Below are positions 6,772 to 13,170 of a DNA stretch of 16,953 bases, piece by piece (position 1 is the stretch's first letter; each line of letters begins with the position of its first letter). Source of the DNA: an uncultured Bacilli bacterium (GTDB taxonomy: Bacteria; Bacillota_I; Bacilli_A; RF39; UBA660); contig CAKPDM010000019.1 of the NCBI GenBank assembly GCA_934148995.1, forward strand, positions 1 to 16,953, given 5' to 3'. The notes below the pieces were generated by a model. It did no database searches. It was not told where the DNA came from and saw only the letters and a program-made list of their open reading frames with translations. The position numbers and the translations under genes are program-made.

Positions 6772-7824
6772 ATGAATATAATTGATTACGTAAGTAAAAA
6801 TAACCTTTCTATGAAAGATTCATCTCTAAACGAAGTAGATAGTTTGATACTTTCTCAACTAGCTTATCTTTACTATGATAAGGTAACTCTACCCTGTAGA
6901 ATTAATGACCTAAATAAAAACTTCTACGACTTACTAGGAAATGATAGAGATGATTTAAATAACTTAAAACTATTAGAAAAAGTTTGTAATTCGCAAAGAT
7001 TTTCTAATATTACAGTAAATTATTACGTTGAGAAAAATAATTTAGTAGAAAATAAACAATTTTCTGCTGTAACCTTTTTCCTAGAAACAGGGGATATCTA
7101 TATCGCTTATCGCGGGACAGATGGTACTGTCAATGGTTGGAAAGAGGATTTTAATATGGCCTATCTTTCCCCAGTACCAGCACAGCAAGAAGCTTTAAAA
7201 TATTTAGACAGTATTTTAGCACTAACTAGAAATTACTGTTATATAGGTGGACATTCCAAAGGGGGAAACTTAGCTTTTTATGCTGCGATTTATTCCTCAA
7301 ATAAGTCAAGAATTAAACAAGTCTTCTCGCATGATGGACCAGGTTTTCCTGAAAAAATAATTAAAAGTAGTGAATATCAACAAACAAAATCACTTCTTGC
7401 TAAAACAATACCAGAAAGTTCAATCATTGGAATGCTCCTTTATAATAATGAAAATTATACAATCATAAAAAGTAGTGAAAGTGGCATATTACAACACGAC
7501 CCATTTTCTTGGTTAGTAGAGAATAATAGCTTTATTCATCTGACAAAATTAACTAAAAGTGCTAGTTATACTAATAAAGTATTAAAAGATACAATTAACA
7601 ACCTAACAGAAAATGAAAAAAGAAAATTTATTGAAGCATTGTTTACTGTTTTTGATCAAGCTAATATTAAAACTCTTAAAGACTTATCTAAAAACTGGTA
7701 TAAAAAAATTCCACCAATCTTAAAATCAATGGAATCTTTAAATGATAAAATGAAATTATGTTTGTGGGATACAATTAAACTATTAGTTGTGTTCAGTATT
7801 AAAAATTTAACTGAATTACTTTGA
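6772..7824 (+). CDS. Mbeg1-like (DUF2974) alpha/beta-hydrolase
   Basis: A 350-residue lipase-like alpha/beta hydrolase of the Mbeg1-like/DUF2974 family, common in Firmicutes. It has the N-terminal EVDSLILSQLAYL and the strand and turn IYIAYRGTDGT (109-119). The nucleophile elbow GGHSKGGN (159-166) gives S162, with a likely acid D188 in FSHDGPGF and H242 in LQHDPFSW. All three candidate triad residues are present. No signal peptide is seen; the substrate is unknown, with lipid esters a family guess. The N-terminus aligns with relatives at this ATG, yet no Shine-Dalgarno stands before it (the upstream DNA is the direct-repeat copy). The 3' end overlaps the convergent kinase-like gene by 9 bases. 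Confidence 0.85.
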   Translation: MNIIDYVSKNNLSMKDSSLNEVDSLILSQLAYLYYDKVTLPCRINDLNKNFYDLLGNDRDDLNNLKLLEKVCNSQRFSNITVNYYVEKNNLVENKQFSAVTFFLETGDIYIAYRGTDGTVNGWKEDFNMAYLSPVPAQQEALKYLDSILALTRNYCYIGGHSKGGNLAFYAAIYSSNKSRIKQVFSHDGPGFPEKIIKSSEYQQTKSLLAKTIPESSIIGMLLYNNENYTIIKSSESGILQHDPFSWLVENNSFIHLTKLTKSASYTNKVLKDTINNLTENEKRKFIEALFTVFDQANIKTLKDLSKNWYKKIPPILKSMESLNDKMKLCLWDTIKLLVVFSIKNLTELL

Positions 7825-8556
7825 AAATATTTCGTGAAAATAAGGCACTTCTTTAATAGTCTTATTTTTCTTTTTTAAGACCTTAAAGTCATATCTTGAA
7901 CGATTAAGAAATGGAATCTCATCAGTCTTTCTTTCAAACTCATCTTCACTAACATCATCAAAACTTTTATTAAATACTGTATGATAAAAAGCTAGAAGAA
8001 ATGTTAATCTATCATAATTTTGTTTTACTTTATATGGTGAGTTTCTTAATTCTAAATATTCATATAAGGGAAAAGGAATACCCATTGGTTCCATTTTTTT
8101 AATTCCAGCACCATCAATATCAACAAAAGAAAAGTCATTATTTGTTTCATCAACGATAATATTATTATAATTGATATCTCCTAGAACTAATCCCTTATTA
8201 GCAAGGTGTATTTCTTCTAACCCCTCTGAAATATCAATCAGTTTATCTTTAAGTTCACTTATAGAATGATTTTGTTCAAATTTACTTAATGTAATACCTT
8301 TTTTTAATTCCATAGTACATCCACAGAAAAAATCATTGTTTATAATTTTTTCTAACGGTTGAGCCATTTTGAAATTAGTAATTTTACTAGTTTCTTCAAC
8401 GTGCATTTCTCTAATGATTAAATCATACATATTAAAATTTTTATAAAGCTTATAGACCTTTTTATCATCATGATACACAACGCTTTCTTGAGTTTCAATA
8501 TCTTCAAATTTTTTTAAAGTTTCAAAATTTATACTAGTAAGTTCAATCTCTTTCAC
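7816..8556 (-). CDS. Divergent protein-kinase-fold protein
   Basis: A 246-residue kinase-like protein. The C-lobe is readable: LEEIHLANKGLVLGDINYNNIIVD (114-136) is the catalytic loop with D127 and N131/N132, and FSFVDIDGAG (142-151) replaces the DFG motif with D146. The usual HRD is GD here. No glycine-rich loop is recognisable, and a candidate lysine lies in KKVYKLYK (near 36). The residues needed for phosphotransfer are retained, so activity is possible, but the substrate may be a small molecule. Relatives are bacterial Ser/Thr-kinase-like proteins of unknown role. The start is GTG with AAGGGG 8 bases upstream, giving residues MKEIELTS. The gene converges on the hydrolase gene with a 9-base overlap and no terminator between. 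Confidence 0.72.
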   Translation of the reverse strand: MKEIELTSINFETLKKFEDIETQESVVYHDDKKVYKLYKNFNMYDLIIREMHVEETSKITNFKMAQPLEKIINNDFFCGCTMELKKGITLSKFEQNHSISELKDKLIDISEGLEEIHLANKGLVLGDINYNNIIVDETNNDFSFVDIDGAGIKKMEPMGIPFPLYEYLELRNSPYKVKQNYDRLTFLLAFYHTVFNKSFDDVSEDEFERKTDEIPFLNRSRYDFKVLKKKNKTIKEVPYFHEIFSK

Positions 8557-8580
8557 AATACCAACCCCTTAATTTGTCAT

Positions 8581-8589
8581 ATTATATCA
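8581..8589 (-). promoter_or_regulatory. Extended -10 promoter of the kinase-like gene
   Basis: On the minus strand TGATATAAT is an extended -10 element (TGnTATAAT), 25 bases before the GTG start. The -35 region is poor, as often tolerated with extended -10 promoters. It sits directly after the spoVIF terminator. Confidence 0.5.
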
Positions 8590-8599
8590 TACTTTTCCC

Positions 8600-8635
8600 A
8601 AAAAAGAAAGATAAGGTTTGCTAAAACATCTTATC
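8600..8635 (-). terminator. Intrinsic terminator of the der-SHOCT-spoVIF operon
   Basis: GATAAG pairs with CTTATC, and after a 2-base bulge GTTT pairs with AAAC across a TAGC loop. TTTCTTTTTT follows on the minus strand. The spoVIF stop codon TAG lies in the hairpin. Confidence 0.7.
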
Positions 8636-8860
8636 AACGTTTTCAGGAACCTTATCCTTTATGATAGTATTAATAATTTTTTCCTTTTTTTCCTTTGAAA
8701 TATTCTTTCCAGTCATTGCTGCAATTTCATCAACAACTTCTCCCAAAGTTTTTTCATCTTTCATATTACCATCTTGTAATTTATTAGCAAGAGACAAGAT
8801 TGTATCTTTACTTACATTAGTCTTTTTTTCTACTCGTTTAAAAAAACTATCTCCAAACAT
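8621..8860 (-). CDS. spoVIF: Stage VI sporulation protein F
   Basis: A complete 79-residue SpoVIF-family protein. The family pattern is followed from end to end: FFKRVEKKTNVSKD (6-19), ILSLANKLQDGNMKDEKTL (21-39), GKNISKEKKEKIINTII (51-67) and a short VPENVDKMF tail. In Bacillus SpoVIF is a late mother-cell protein that supports coat assembly by keeping the GerE regulator effective; whether GerE exists here is unknown. It has a strong AGGAGG ribosome binding site and is the last gene after der and the SHOCT-domain gene. A 9-bp inverted repeat spanning the ribosome binding site could limit its translation. It stands intact in the same window as a broken spoIVA. Confidence 0.82.
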   Translation of the reverse strand: MFGDSFFKRVEKKTNVSKDTILSLANKLQDGNMKDEKTLGEVVDEIAAMTGKNISKEKKEKIINTIIKDKVPENVDKMF

Positions 8861-8862
8861 TT

Positions 8863-8910
8863 ATAGAACCTCCTAGTTCATTATATGAAAGTCCTAAGAT
8901 TAGGTTCTAT
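8863..8910 (-). promoter_or_regulatory. Inverted repeat enclosing the spoVIF ribosome binding site
   Basis: ATAGAACCT (8863-8871) and AGGTTCTAT (8902-8910) are a perfect 9-bp inverted repeat with a 30-base loop. In the minus-strand RNA the repeat arm covers half of the AGGAGG Shine-Dalgarno (8869-8874). The other arm begins at the stop codon of the SHOCT-domain gene. It could act as a translational switch; it could also be chance. Confidence 0.35.
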
Positions 8911-9155
8911 CTATTTCTAGCAATCTTTTTTACTTGATTATTAAATTCTTCCATTGAAATTAATCCTTTATCTAGTCTATCTTGAAGCATAGCTAGTGAT
9001 TTTTCATACATCTTTTCACTATCTAGTGGATTAGCATATCGATAACTGGCTAAATTGTTAGTAAAAACATTTCTCTTTTCCTCTTTATGTAAATCAGAAA
9101 AGTTTGTTTTTTCAAATTTCTTATTATTAAAAGAATTATTTCCGCCGATTATCAT
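8907..9155 (-). CDS. Small SHOCT-domain protein
   Basis: An 82-residue protein with a disordered, Asn-rich N-terminus. The C-terminal SHOCT-like helical hairpin is at about 49-82, with the family pattern L..L...GLIS.EEFN..K (LQDRLDKGLISMEEFNNQVKK). SHOCT domains are short C-terminal helices, often in oligomerising or membrane-linked proteins, with no catalytic role. The ATG overlaps the stop of der (ATGA), so it is translated with der. Its link to spore genes is positional only: it lies between der and spoVIF. Confidence 0.7.
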   Translation of the reverse strand: MIIGGNNSFNNKKFEKTNFSDLHKEEKRNVFTNNLASYRYANPLDSEKMYEKSLAMLQDRLDKGLISMEEFNNQVKKIARNR

Positions 9156-10462
9156 AGGTCGTCCCCATTTCTATTTTTGAATTGTAAAACGATAGGTGTC
9201 CCTTCTAAATCAAAGTTTTCTCGTAGTTGATTTTCTAAATATCGTTCATATGAGAAATGAACAAGTCCTTTATTATTAACTCTAAAAGTAAATTTTGGTG
9301 GTTTAGTACCAGTTTGACTAACAAAATAAATCTTTAATCTTTTAGCTTTATAACTAGGTGCCGGATTTCTATCATAAGCATCTCTAATGACATCATTTAA
9401 TACACTAGTTTTAATTTCACGATTGATATTTTCTTTAACTTTTAATACTTCTGGCATTAAAGTAGAAATTCTTTTCTTTGTAAGAGCTGATAAAAAAACG
9501 ATAGGGGCATAAGTAATGAACTGGAATTCACTTCTTACTAATTTTTTATAATCATTGATATTTCCATCTTTGACAGTATCCCATTTATTAACAACAATAA
9601 TTATTCCTTTACCTTTTTCTAAAGCGTAAGAAGCAATGTGCTTATCATGTTCTTTAATTCCTTCTTCGGCATTAATAACTAAAAGACATAAATCACTTCT
9701 ATCAATAGCACGCATACTTCTAACAAGACTATACTTTTCAATACTTTCAAAAACTTTACCTTTTTTCCGCATACCAGCAGTATCAATTAAAACATATTCT
9801 TCACCATGATATTTTAAAACTGTATCGATTGAATCTCTTGTAGTACCAGCTACATTAGATACAACAACACGTTCTTCATTTAATAAAGCATTGATTAAAC
9901 TACTTTTTCCAACATTTGGTCTACCAATAACACAGAATTTCAAACGTTCATCAGGAATTTCTTCCTCTTCAACTATATCTTTTGTAATTTCATCAAGTAA
10001 TTCATAGTAACCAGTATTGTGAATAGCACTAATAGGTAAATAAGTATCAAATCCTAGCTCATAAAAGTCATAAAGATTATCTTTTGCTTCCTTTGTATCA
10101 ATCTTATTAATAGCAACAATAACTTTCTTACCACTTCTTCTTAGAATATCTCTAATAACTAAGTCATCTTTAGTAAGACCAAGTTTTCCATCAACGACAA
10201 ATAAAATAACTGAAGCTTCACTAATAGCAAACTCTGCTTGAATTCTTATTTCCTTTTGAAAGTTTTCCTTCTCGTCTTCAATACCACCAGTATCTATTAT
10301 CGTGAAATTCTTATTATTCCAATTAACATCTTGATAAAGTCTATCCCTTGTCACACCAGCAATATCTTCAATAATAGCAATTTTTCCACCAGCAATTTTA
10401 TTGAATAAAGTACTTTTTCCAACGTTAGGATGACCGATAATTGCTACAATATTCTTCTTCAT
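9152..10462 (-). CDS. der: Ribosome biogenesis GTPase Der (EngA)
   Basis: The essential double-GTPase Der acts in late maturation of the 50S ribosomal subunit. Two GTPase domains are complete: G1 GHPNVGKS (10-17), G3 DTGG (57-60) and G4 NKID (119-122), then G1 GRPNVGKS (180-187), G3 DTAG (227-230) and G4 NKWD (292-295). A KH-like C-terminal domain contains GTKPPKFTFRVN and HFSYERYLENQLRE. I start at the ATG at 10462, with GAGGTGG 6 bases upstream, giving 436 residues, the usual family length. The reading frame extends 19 codons further to 10519, but that segment carries the promoter. The stop overlaps the next gene (ATGA). Confidence 0.97.
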   Translation of the reverse strand: MKKNIVAIIGHPNVGKSTLFNKIAGGKIAIIEDIAGVTRDRLYQDVNWNNKNFTIIDTGGIEDEKENFQKEIRIQAEFAISEASVILFVVDGKLGLTKDDLVIRDILRRSGKKVIVAINKIDTKEAKDNLYDFYELGFDTYLPISAIHNTGYYELLDEITKDIVEEEEIPDERLKFCVIGRPNVGKSSLINALLNEERVVVSNVAGTTRDSIDTVLKYHGEEYVLIDTAGMRKKGKVFESIEKYSLVRSMRAIDRSDLCLLVINAEEGIKEHDKHIASYALEKGKGIIIVVNKWDTVKDGNINDYKKLVRSEFQFITYAPIVFLSALTKKRISTLMPEVLKVKENINREIKTSVLNDVIRDAYDRNPAPSYKAKRLKIYFVSQTGTKPPKFTFRVNNKGLVHFSYERYLENQLRENFDLEGTPIVLQFKNRNGDDL

Positions 10463-10490
10463 ATATGTCCACCTCTTTTTCATATAACCT

Positions 10491-10519
10491 ATTTTAATTC
10501 GAAATGCTGTTAAAATCAA
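10491..10519 (-). promoter_or_regulatory. Promoter of der
   Basis: TTGATT (10514-10519), a 17-base spacer and TAAAAT (10491-10496) on the minus strand lie just after the xre terminator and 28 bases before the der ATG. This supports the shorter der start and independent transcription of der, SHOCT and spoVIF. Confidence 0.6.
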
Positions 10520-10520
10520 T

Positions 10521-10543
10521 AAAAAAAGACATTAGCTGTCTTT
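10521..10543 (-). terminator. Intrinsic terminator of the xre gene
   Basis: On the minus strand a perfect 7-bp stem AAAGACA/TGTCTTT with loop GCTAA is followed by further T. The TAA of the loop is the stop codon of the xre gene. Confidence 0.78.
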
Positions 10544-10777
10544 CCTAAATTCTACAATGTCAGAAACATTACAATTTAAATAATTGCAAAGTCTTGCTAA
10601 AACATAAATATCAATTCTCACAATTTCTCCAGTCGTTAATCTCTTAATAACTTTAAAATCAGTACCTGTATCATTGATTAATTTACTTTTAGATATACCT
10701 TTATCAATTAATAATTGTTCTAATTTAAAGATGTAAGTTCCACCTTCAACTTCTATTTTTATATGTTTCTTTTCCAT
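10532..10777 (-). CDS. Cro/CI-type helix-turn-helix regulator
   Basis: An 81-residue XRE-family DNA-binding protein. The HTH region is at about 17-75: KLEQLLIDKGISKSKLINDTG forms helices 1-2, TDFKVIKRLTTGEI the recognition helix, and IDIYVLARLCNYLNCNVSDIVEF the closing helices, a pattern typical of HTH_26/YozG-like single-domain regulators. The N-terminal KIEVEGGTYIF is a short strand not needed for DNA binding. It is transcribed away from the LiaF-like gene across a 150-base divergent region with a dyad in its own promoter, so autorepression and control of the divergent envelope genes are plausible. The ribosome binding site is weak (GGCGAG 10 bases upstream). Confidence 0.85.
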   Translation of the reverse strand: MEKKHIKIEVEGGTYIFKLEQLLIDKGISKSKLINDTGTDFKVIKRLTTGEIVRIDIYVLARLCNYLNCNVSDIVEFRKDS

Positions 10778-10804
10778 CTTGAATACACTCGCCCTCTCGT
10801 ATTA

Positions 10805-10833
10805 ATTTTAACAAGCAACTAGTTAATTGACTA
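10805..10833 (-). promoter_or_regulatory. Promoter of the xre gene
   Basis: TAGTCA (10828-10833), a 17-base spacer and TAAAAT (10805-10810) on the minus strand lie about 28 bases before the ATG. The -35 box and upstream spacer lie inside the ACTAGT dyad. Confidence 0.4.
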
Positions 10834-10835
10834 GT
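10818..10835. promoter_or_regulatory. ACTAGT dyad, candidate XRE operator
   Basis: Two ACTAGT half-sites (10818-10823 and 10830-10835) flank a 6-base AT-rich centre. CTAGTTAATTGACTAG is palindromic at 14 of 16 positions. It overlaps the -35 of the xre promoter in a divergent region, the usual place for a Cro/CI-type operator. Confidence 0.4.
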
Positions 10836-10870
10836 GGTTATATAACTATCTTTGGCAGAGATAAATTATT

Positions 10871-10900
10871 TATACATTTAATTTTCCCTAGTTTTATAAT
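10871..10900 (+). promoter_or_regulatory. Promoter of the LiaF-like/DUF975 operon
   Basis: A perfect TATAAT (10895-10900) has TATACA (10871-10876) as -35 at an 18-base spacer. The start codon is 28 bases downstream after a GGAAGGAG ribosome binding site. Confidence 0.55.
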
Positions 10901-10927
10901 ATAATAAAAGTAGGAAGGAGAAAGAAA

Positions 10928-11578
10928 ATGATAGTAGGAGTTATTATTCTATTAATAGGAATATACTGTTTAATTGGAATTTTTAATCCCAGTTTTCAAC
11001 TAGACTTTGAAATTGTTTGGCCTTTAGTTCTAATAGCAATTTCTATCTACTATATAATAAAGGAAGAAAAGCTAGATTTTACGAAATTATTGATGTTATT
11101 TATCGGTTTATGGTTTTTACTAGAAAATACTAACCTTATAACTTCACCTTATGATAGAGCCTTTTGGCCATTAATCTTAGTCATTACTGGTGGCTATATT
11201 ATCTTTGGTAGTTTAAATCATAACCCTAAAACACCTAAACAAAAATATAGTAAAAATTCTAAGAATTATTTTGGAATATTCAGTGAAGTAGAAGATAAAA
11301 TTAAAACAAAAAACTTCAAAGGAGCTGATGTTTATTGTATTTTTGGAGGAGCAGAACTAGACTTAACAGAATTAGAATTAAAAAGTGATGCTGTTCTTAA
11401 TGTATATTGTATCTTCGGAGGAGCAACAATTAGAGTAGCTGATAAGTATAATATTGTCTACAATTCTACAGCAATTTTAGGAGGAAATGAAAATAAAGCT
11501 ACCACTTCAAATGATGAAGATAGAAATAATCTAATTATCAATTGTATTTCATTTTGTGGTGGAACGGAGATTAAATAA
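10928..11578 (+). CDS. LiaF-like membrane protein (DUF5668 plus cell-wall-active antibiotic response domain)
   Basis: A 216-residue protein. Four short hydrophobic helices (about 2-19, 28-45, 53-66, 78-95) have the F..DF...WPL / AFWPLILVITG repeat seen in LiaF-type membrane domains. A soluble beta-rich C-terminal half follows (about 113-216) with the repeated motif VYCIFGGAELDL / VYCIFGGATIRV / FCGGTEI, typical of the LiaF/VraT-like response domain. LiaF restrains an envelope-stress two-component system in Bacillus, but no liaRS genes are in this window, so that role is not shown. It is followed after 2 bases by a DUF975 gene. Confidence 0.8.
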   Translation: MIVGVIILLIGIYCLIGIFNPSFQLDFEIVWPLVLIAISIYYIIKEEKLDFTKLLMLFIGLWFLLENTNLITSPYDRAFWPLILVITGGYIIFGSLNHNPKTPKQKYSKNSKNYFGIFSEVEDKIKTKNFKGADVYCIFGGAELDLTELELKSDAVLNVYCIFGGATIRVADKYNIVYNSTAILGGNENKATTSNDEDRNNLIINCISFCGGTEIK

Positions 11579-11580
11579 TT

Positions 11581-12192
11581 ATGAATAGAATAGAAATCAA
11601 AGAGGAAGCTAAACAATTAACTTCTAAATATTTTGTCCAATTCTGGAAAAGTTCTTTAATAATTTTTGCTTCAAGCTTAGTATTAACAGCAATATTGGGT
11701 GGCTTATTTGGCGGACCTTTAGCCTTTGTTGTCCAAATGTTACTTTTGCCATTATATATAGGTTACATAGGTTATACTTTAAAACTAGCAAGAGGAGAAG
11801 AAGTGACTATTACTGATATTTTTCAAAGTTATAAAAATATTGGTCTAATCTTTTTAACTGCTGTTATTGGTTATGTAACTGTTATATGTGGGTATTTCTT
11901 ATTAATAATTCCAGGAATAATCTTAACTTATAGTTATGTAATGGTTGGTTACTTACTAGCAGAAACTAAAGATAATAATACAGCAAATGCTACTAACATA
12001 CTAAGAAAAAGTAAAGAAATGATGTATGGTTATAAACTTGACTATTTTATTTTTCAACTAAGCTTTATTGGTTGGCAAATCCTGGGTGCAATAACTTTTG
12101 GAATAGCTTATATCTACGTAATACCATACTTTACTTTTGCGAATATAGTTTATTATGAAAAGTTGAAAGAATTAAGAGAAACTTCAAATTAA
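11581..12192 (+). CDS. DUF975 family integral membrane protein
   Basis: A 203-residue polytopic protein with about five to six helices. Family marks are A.N.LRKSKEMMYGYKLDYF (about 136-156), LSFIGWQIL (160-168), the TFGI..IYVIPY segment (172-182) and a final ANIVYYEKL. A cytosolic N-terminus (MNRIEIKEEAKQLT) precedes the first helix. Family function is unknown. It begins 2 bases after the LiaF-like gene, with CGGAG inside that gene's end as its ribosome binding site. Pairing with a LiaF-like protein suggests an envelope role. Confidence 0.8.
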   Translation: MNRIEIKEEAKQLTSKYFVQFWKSSLIIFASSLVLTAILGGLFGGPLAFVVQMLLLPLYIGYIGYTLKLARGEEVTITDIFQSYKNIGLIFLTAVIGYVTVICGYFLLIIPGIILTYSYVMVGYLLAETKDNNTANATNILRKSKEMMYGYKLDYFIFQLSFIGWQILGAITFGIAYIYVIPYFTFANIVYYEKLKELRETSN

Positions 12193-12210
12193 AGAAGTTT
12201 TTCTTTTTTT
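12191..12210 (+). terminator. Short AT-rich intrinsic terminator
   Basis: AAAGAA pairs with TTCTTT around a GTTT loop and is followed by four more T, directly at the stop codon of the DUF975 gene. The stem has only one G-C pair and is weak, so read-through into gpsA is likely. Confidence 0.5.
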
Positions 12211-12250
12211 CTAATTATGATAGAATAGTAGAAACGAATGGGAGGCAAAT

Positions 12251-13165
12251 ATGAAAATATCTGTTTTAGGAAGTGGAGCTTTTGGATTAGCTATTGCTTC
12301 CTTATTATCAAAAAATAAAAATAACAATATAATAGTATGGACATCATTTAAAGAAGAATATGATGAACTTGTTAAATATCATACTCATAAGCGAATATTT
12401 AATGATTATTCATTTAAAGATTTAAACTTTTCAATGAATTTAGAAGAAACTATTAATGATGCACAAGTGGTTATATTAGCAGTACCATCTAATGCTATTA
12501 GAGAAGTCCTTAATAAGACGAAGAAATTGTTAAATAATCAGATACTTATTTTTGTATCAAAAGGTTTAGAAGAAAATACATTAAAACGTTCTAGTGAAAT
12601 AGCTAAAGATTTGGAAATTAATAATCGTTATGCAGTTTTAGCAGGACCTACTTTTGCTAAAGATATGTTAAATGATATACCTTTAGGTTTTACATTAGCT
12701 ACTGAAAGTAAAGAAGTAGTAGAAGTAGCAGAGAAAATGTTTGATAATACTAAAGTCAATTTAGAAGTAAGTAATGATATAGTAGGGGTTGAGTATGCTG
12801 GTTGTGTTAAGAATGTCTTAGCAATTATTGCTGGTTATTTTTATGCAAAAGAAAAAGCTAGTTCGGCAAGAGCGATGTTTTTTACTAAAATAGCCAAAGA
12901 AGAAGCAAACTTATTAGCAGTATTAGGGGGAAGTAGTAAAACCTTATATACCTATGCTGGTCTTGGTGATTTATTATTAACAGCTACTAGTAATGAGAGT
13001 AGAAACTTTTCTTATGGTGAAGCACTTGCTAATAATTTGATTACTGATAAATCAACTACAGTGGAGGGTAAAAAGACTTATAAGTCATTATTAACCTTAA
13101 TTCCTAAAGAAAGATTAACTGATTCTTTATTAGTAACTTATGCTTATCTTTTTGAGGAAAATTAA
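12251..13165 (+). CDS. gpsA: Glycerol-3-phosphate dehydrogenase [NAD(P)+]
   Basis: GpsA reduces dihydroxyacetone phosphate to sn-glycerol-3-phosphate, the backbone precursor of phospholipids, in the cytosol. The Rossmann start ISVLGSGAFGLAIA (3-16), the VSKGLE loop (102-107), AGPTFA (131-136), catalytic-helix motif GVEYAGCVKNVLAI (179-192, with K187) and the glycerol-phosphate site AGLGDLLLTATSNESRNFSYG (236-256) are all present. At 304 residues it is 25-40 shorter than most homologues: the C-terminal end is trimmed and closes with LTDSLLVTYAYLFEEN. All key residues are kept, so it should be active. GGGAGG lies 6 bases before the ATG. It heads a run with VanZ-RDD and DUF308 genes, and in Bacillus it neighbours der and spoIVA. 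Confidence 0.95.
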   Translation: MKISVLGSGAFGLAIASLLSKNKNNNIIVWTSFKEEYDELVKYHTHKRIFNDYSFKDLNFSMNLEETINDAQVVILAVPSNAIREVLNKTKKLLNNQILIFVSKGLEENTLKRSSEIAKDLEINNRYAVLAGPTFAKDMLNDIPLGFTLATESKEVVEVAEKMFDNTKVNLEVSNDIVGVEYAGCVKNVLAIIAGYFYAKEKASSARAMFFTKIAKEEANLLAVLGGSSKTLYTYAGLGDLLLTATSNESRNFSYGEALANNLITDKSTTVEGKKTYKSLLTLIPKERLTDSLLVTYAYLFEEN

Positions 13166-13170
13166 AGACA

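Noticed and set aside
8661..8876. 71-codon plus-strand frame
   Set aside because: It lies antisense to the well-recognised spoVIF, has no ribosome binding site, and its hydrophobic product is what the complement of a Lys/Glu-rich gene gives.
8879..8905. Sigma-K-like promoter for spoVIF (AC-N16-CATATAAT)
   Set aside because: The implied transcription start would fall on the Shine-Dalgarno, leaving no leader; AT-rich chance is more likely.
10463..10519. N-terminal extension of Der by 19 codons
   Set aside because: The ATG at 10462 has GAGGTGG at the right spacing and gives the usual 436 residues; the extension overlaps a promoter (TTGATT-N17-TAAAAT).
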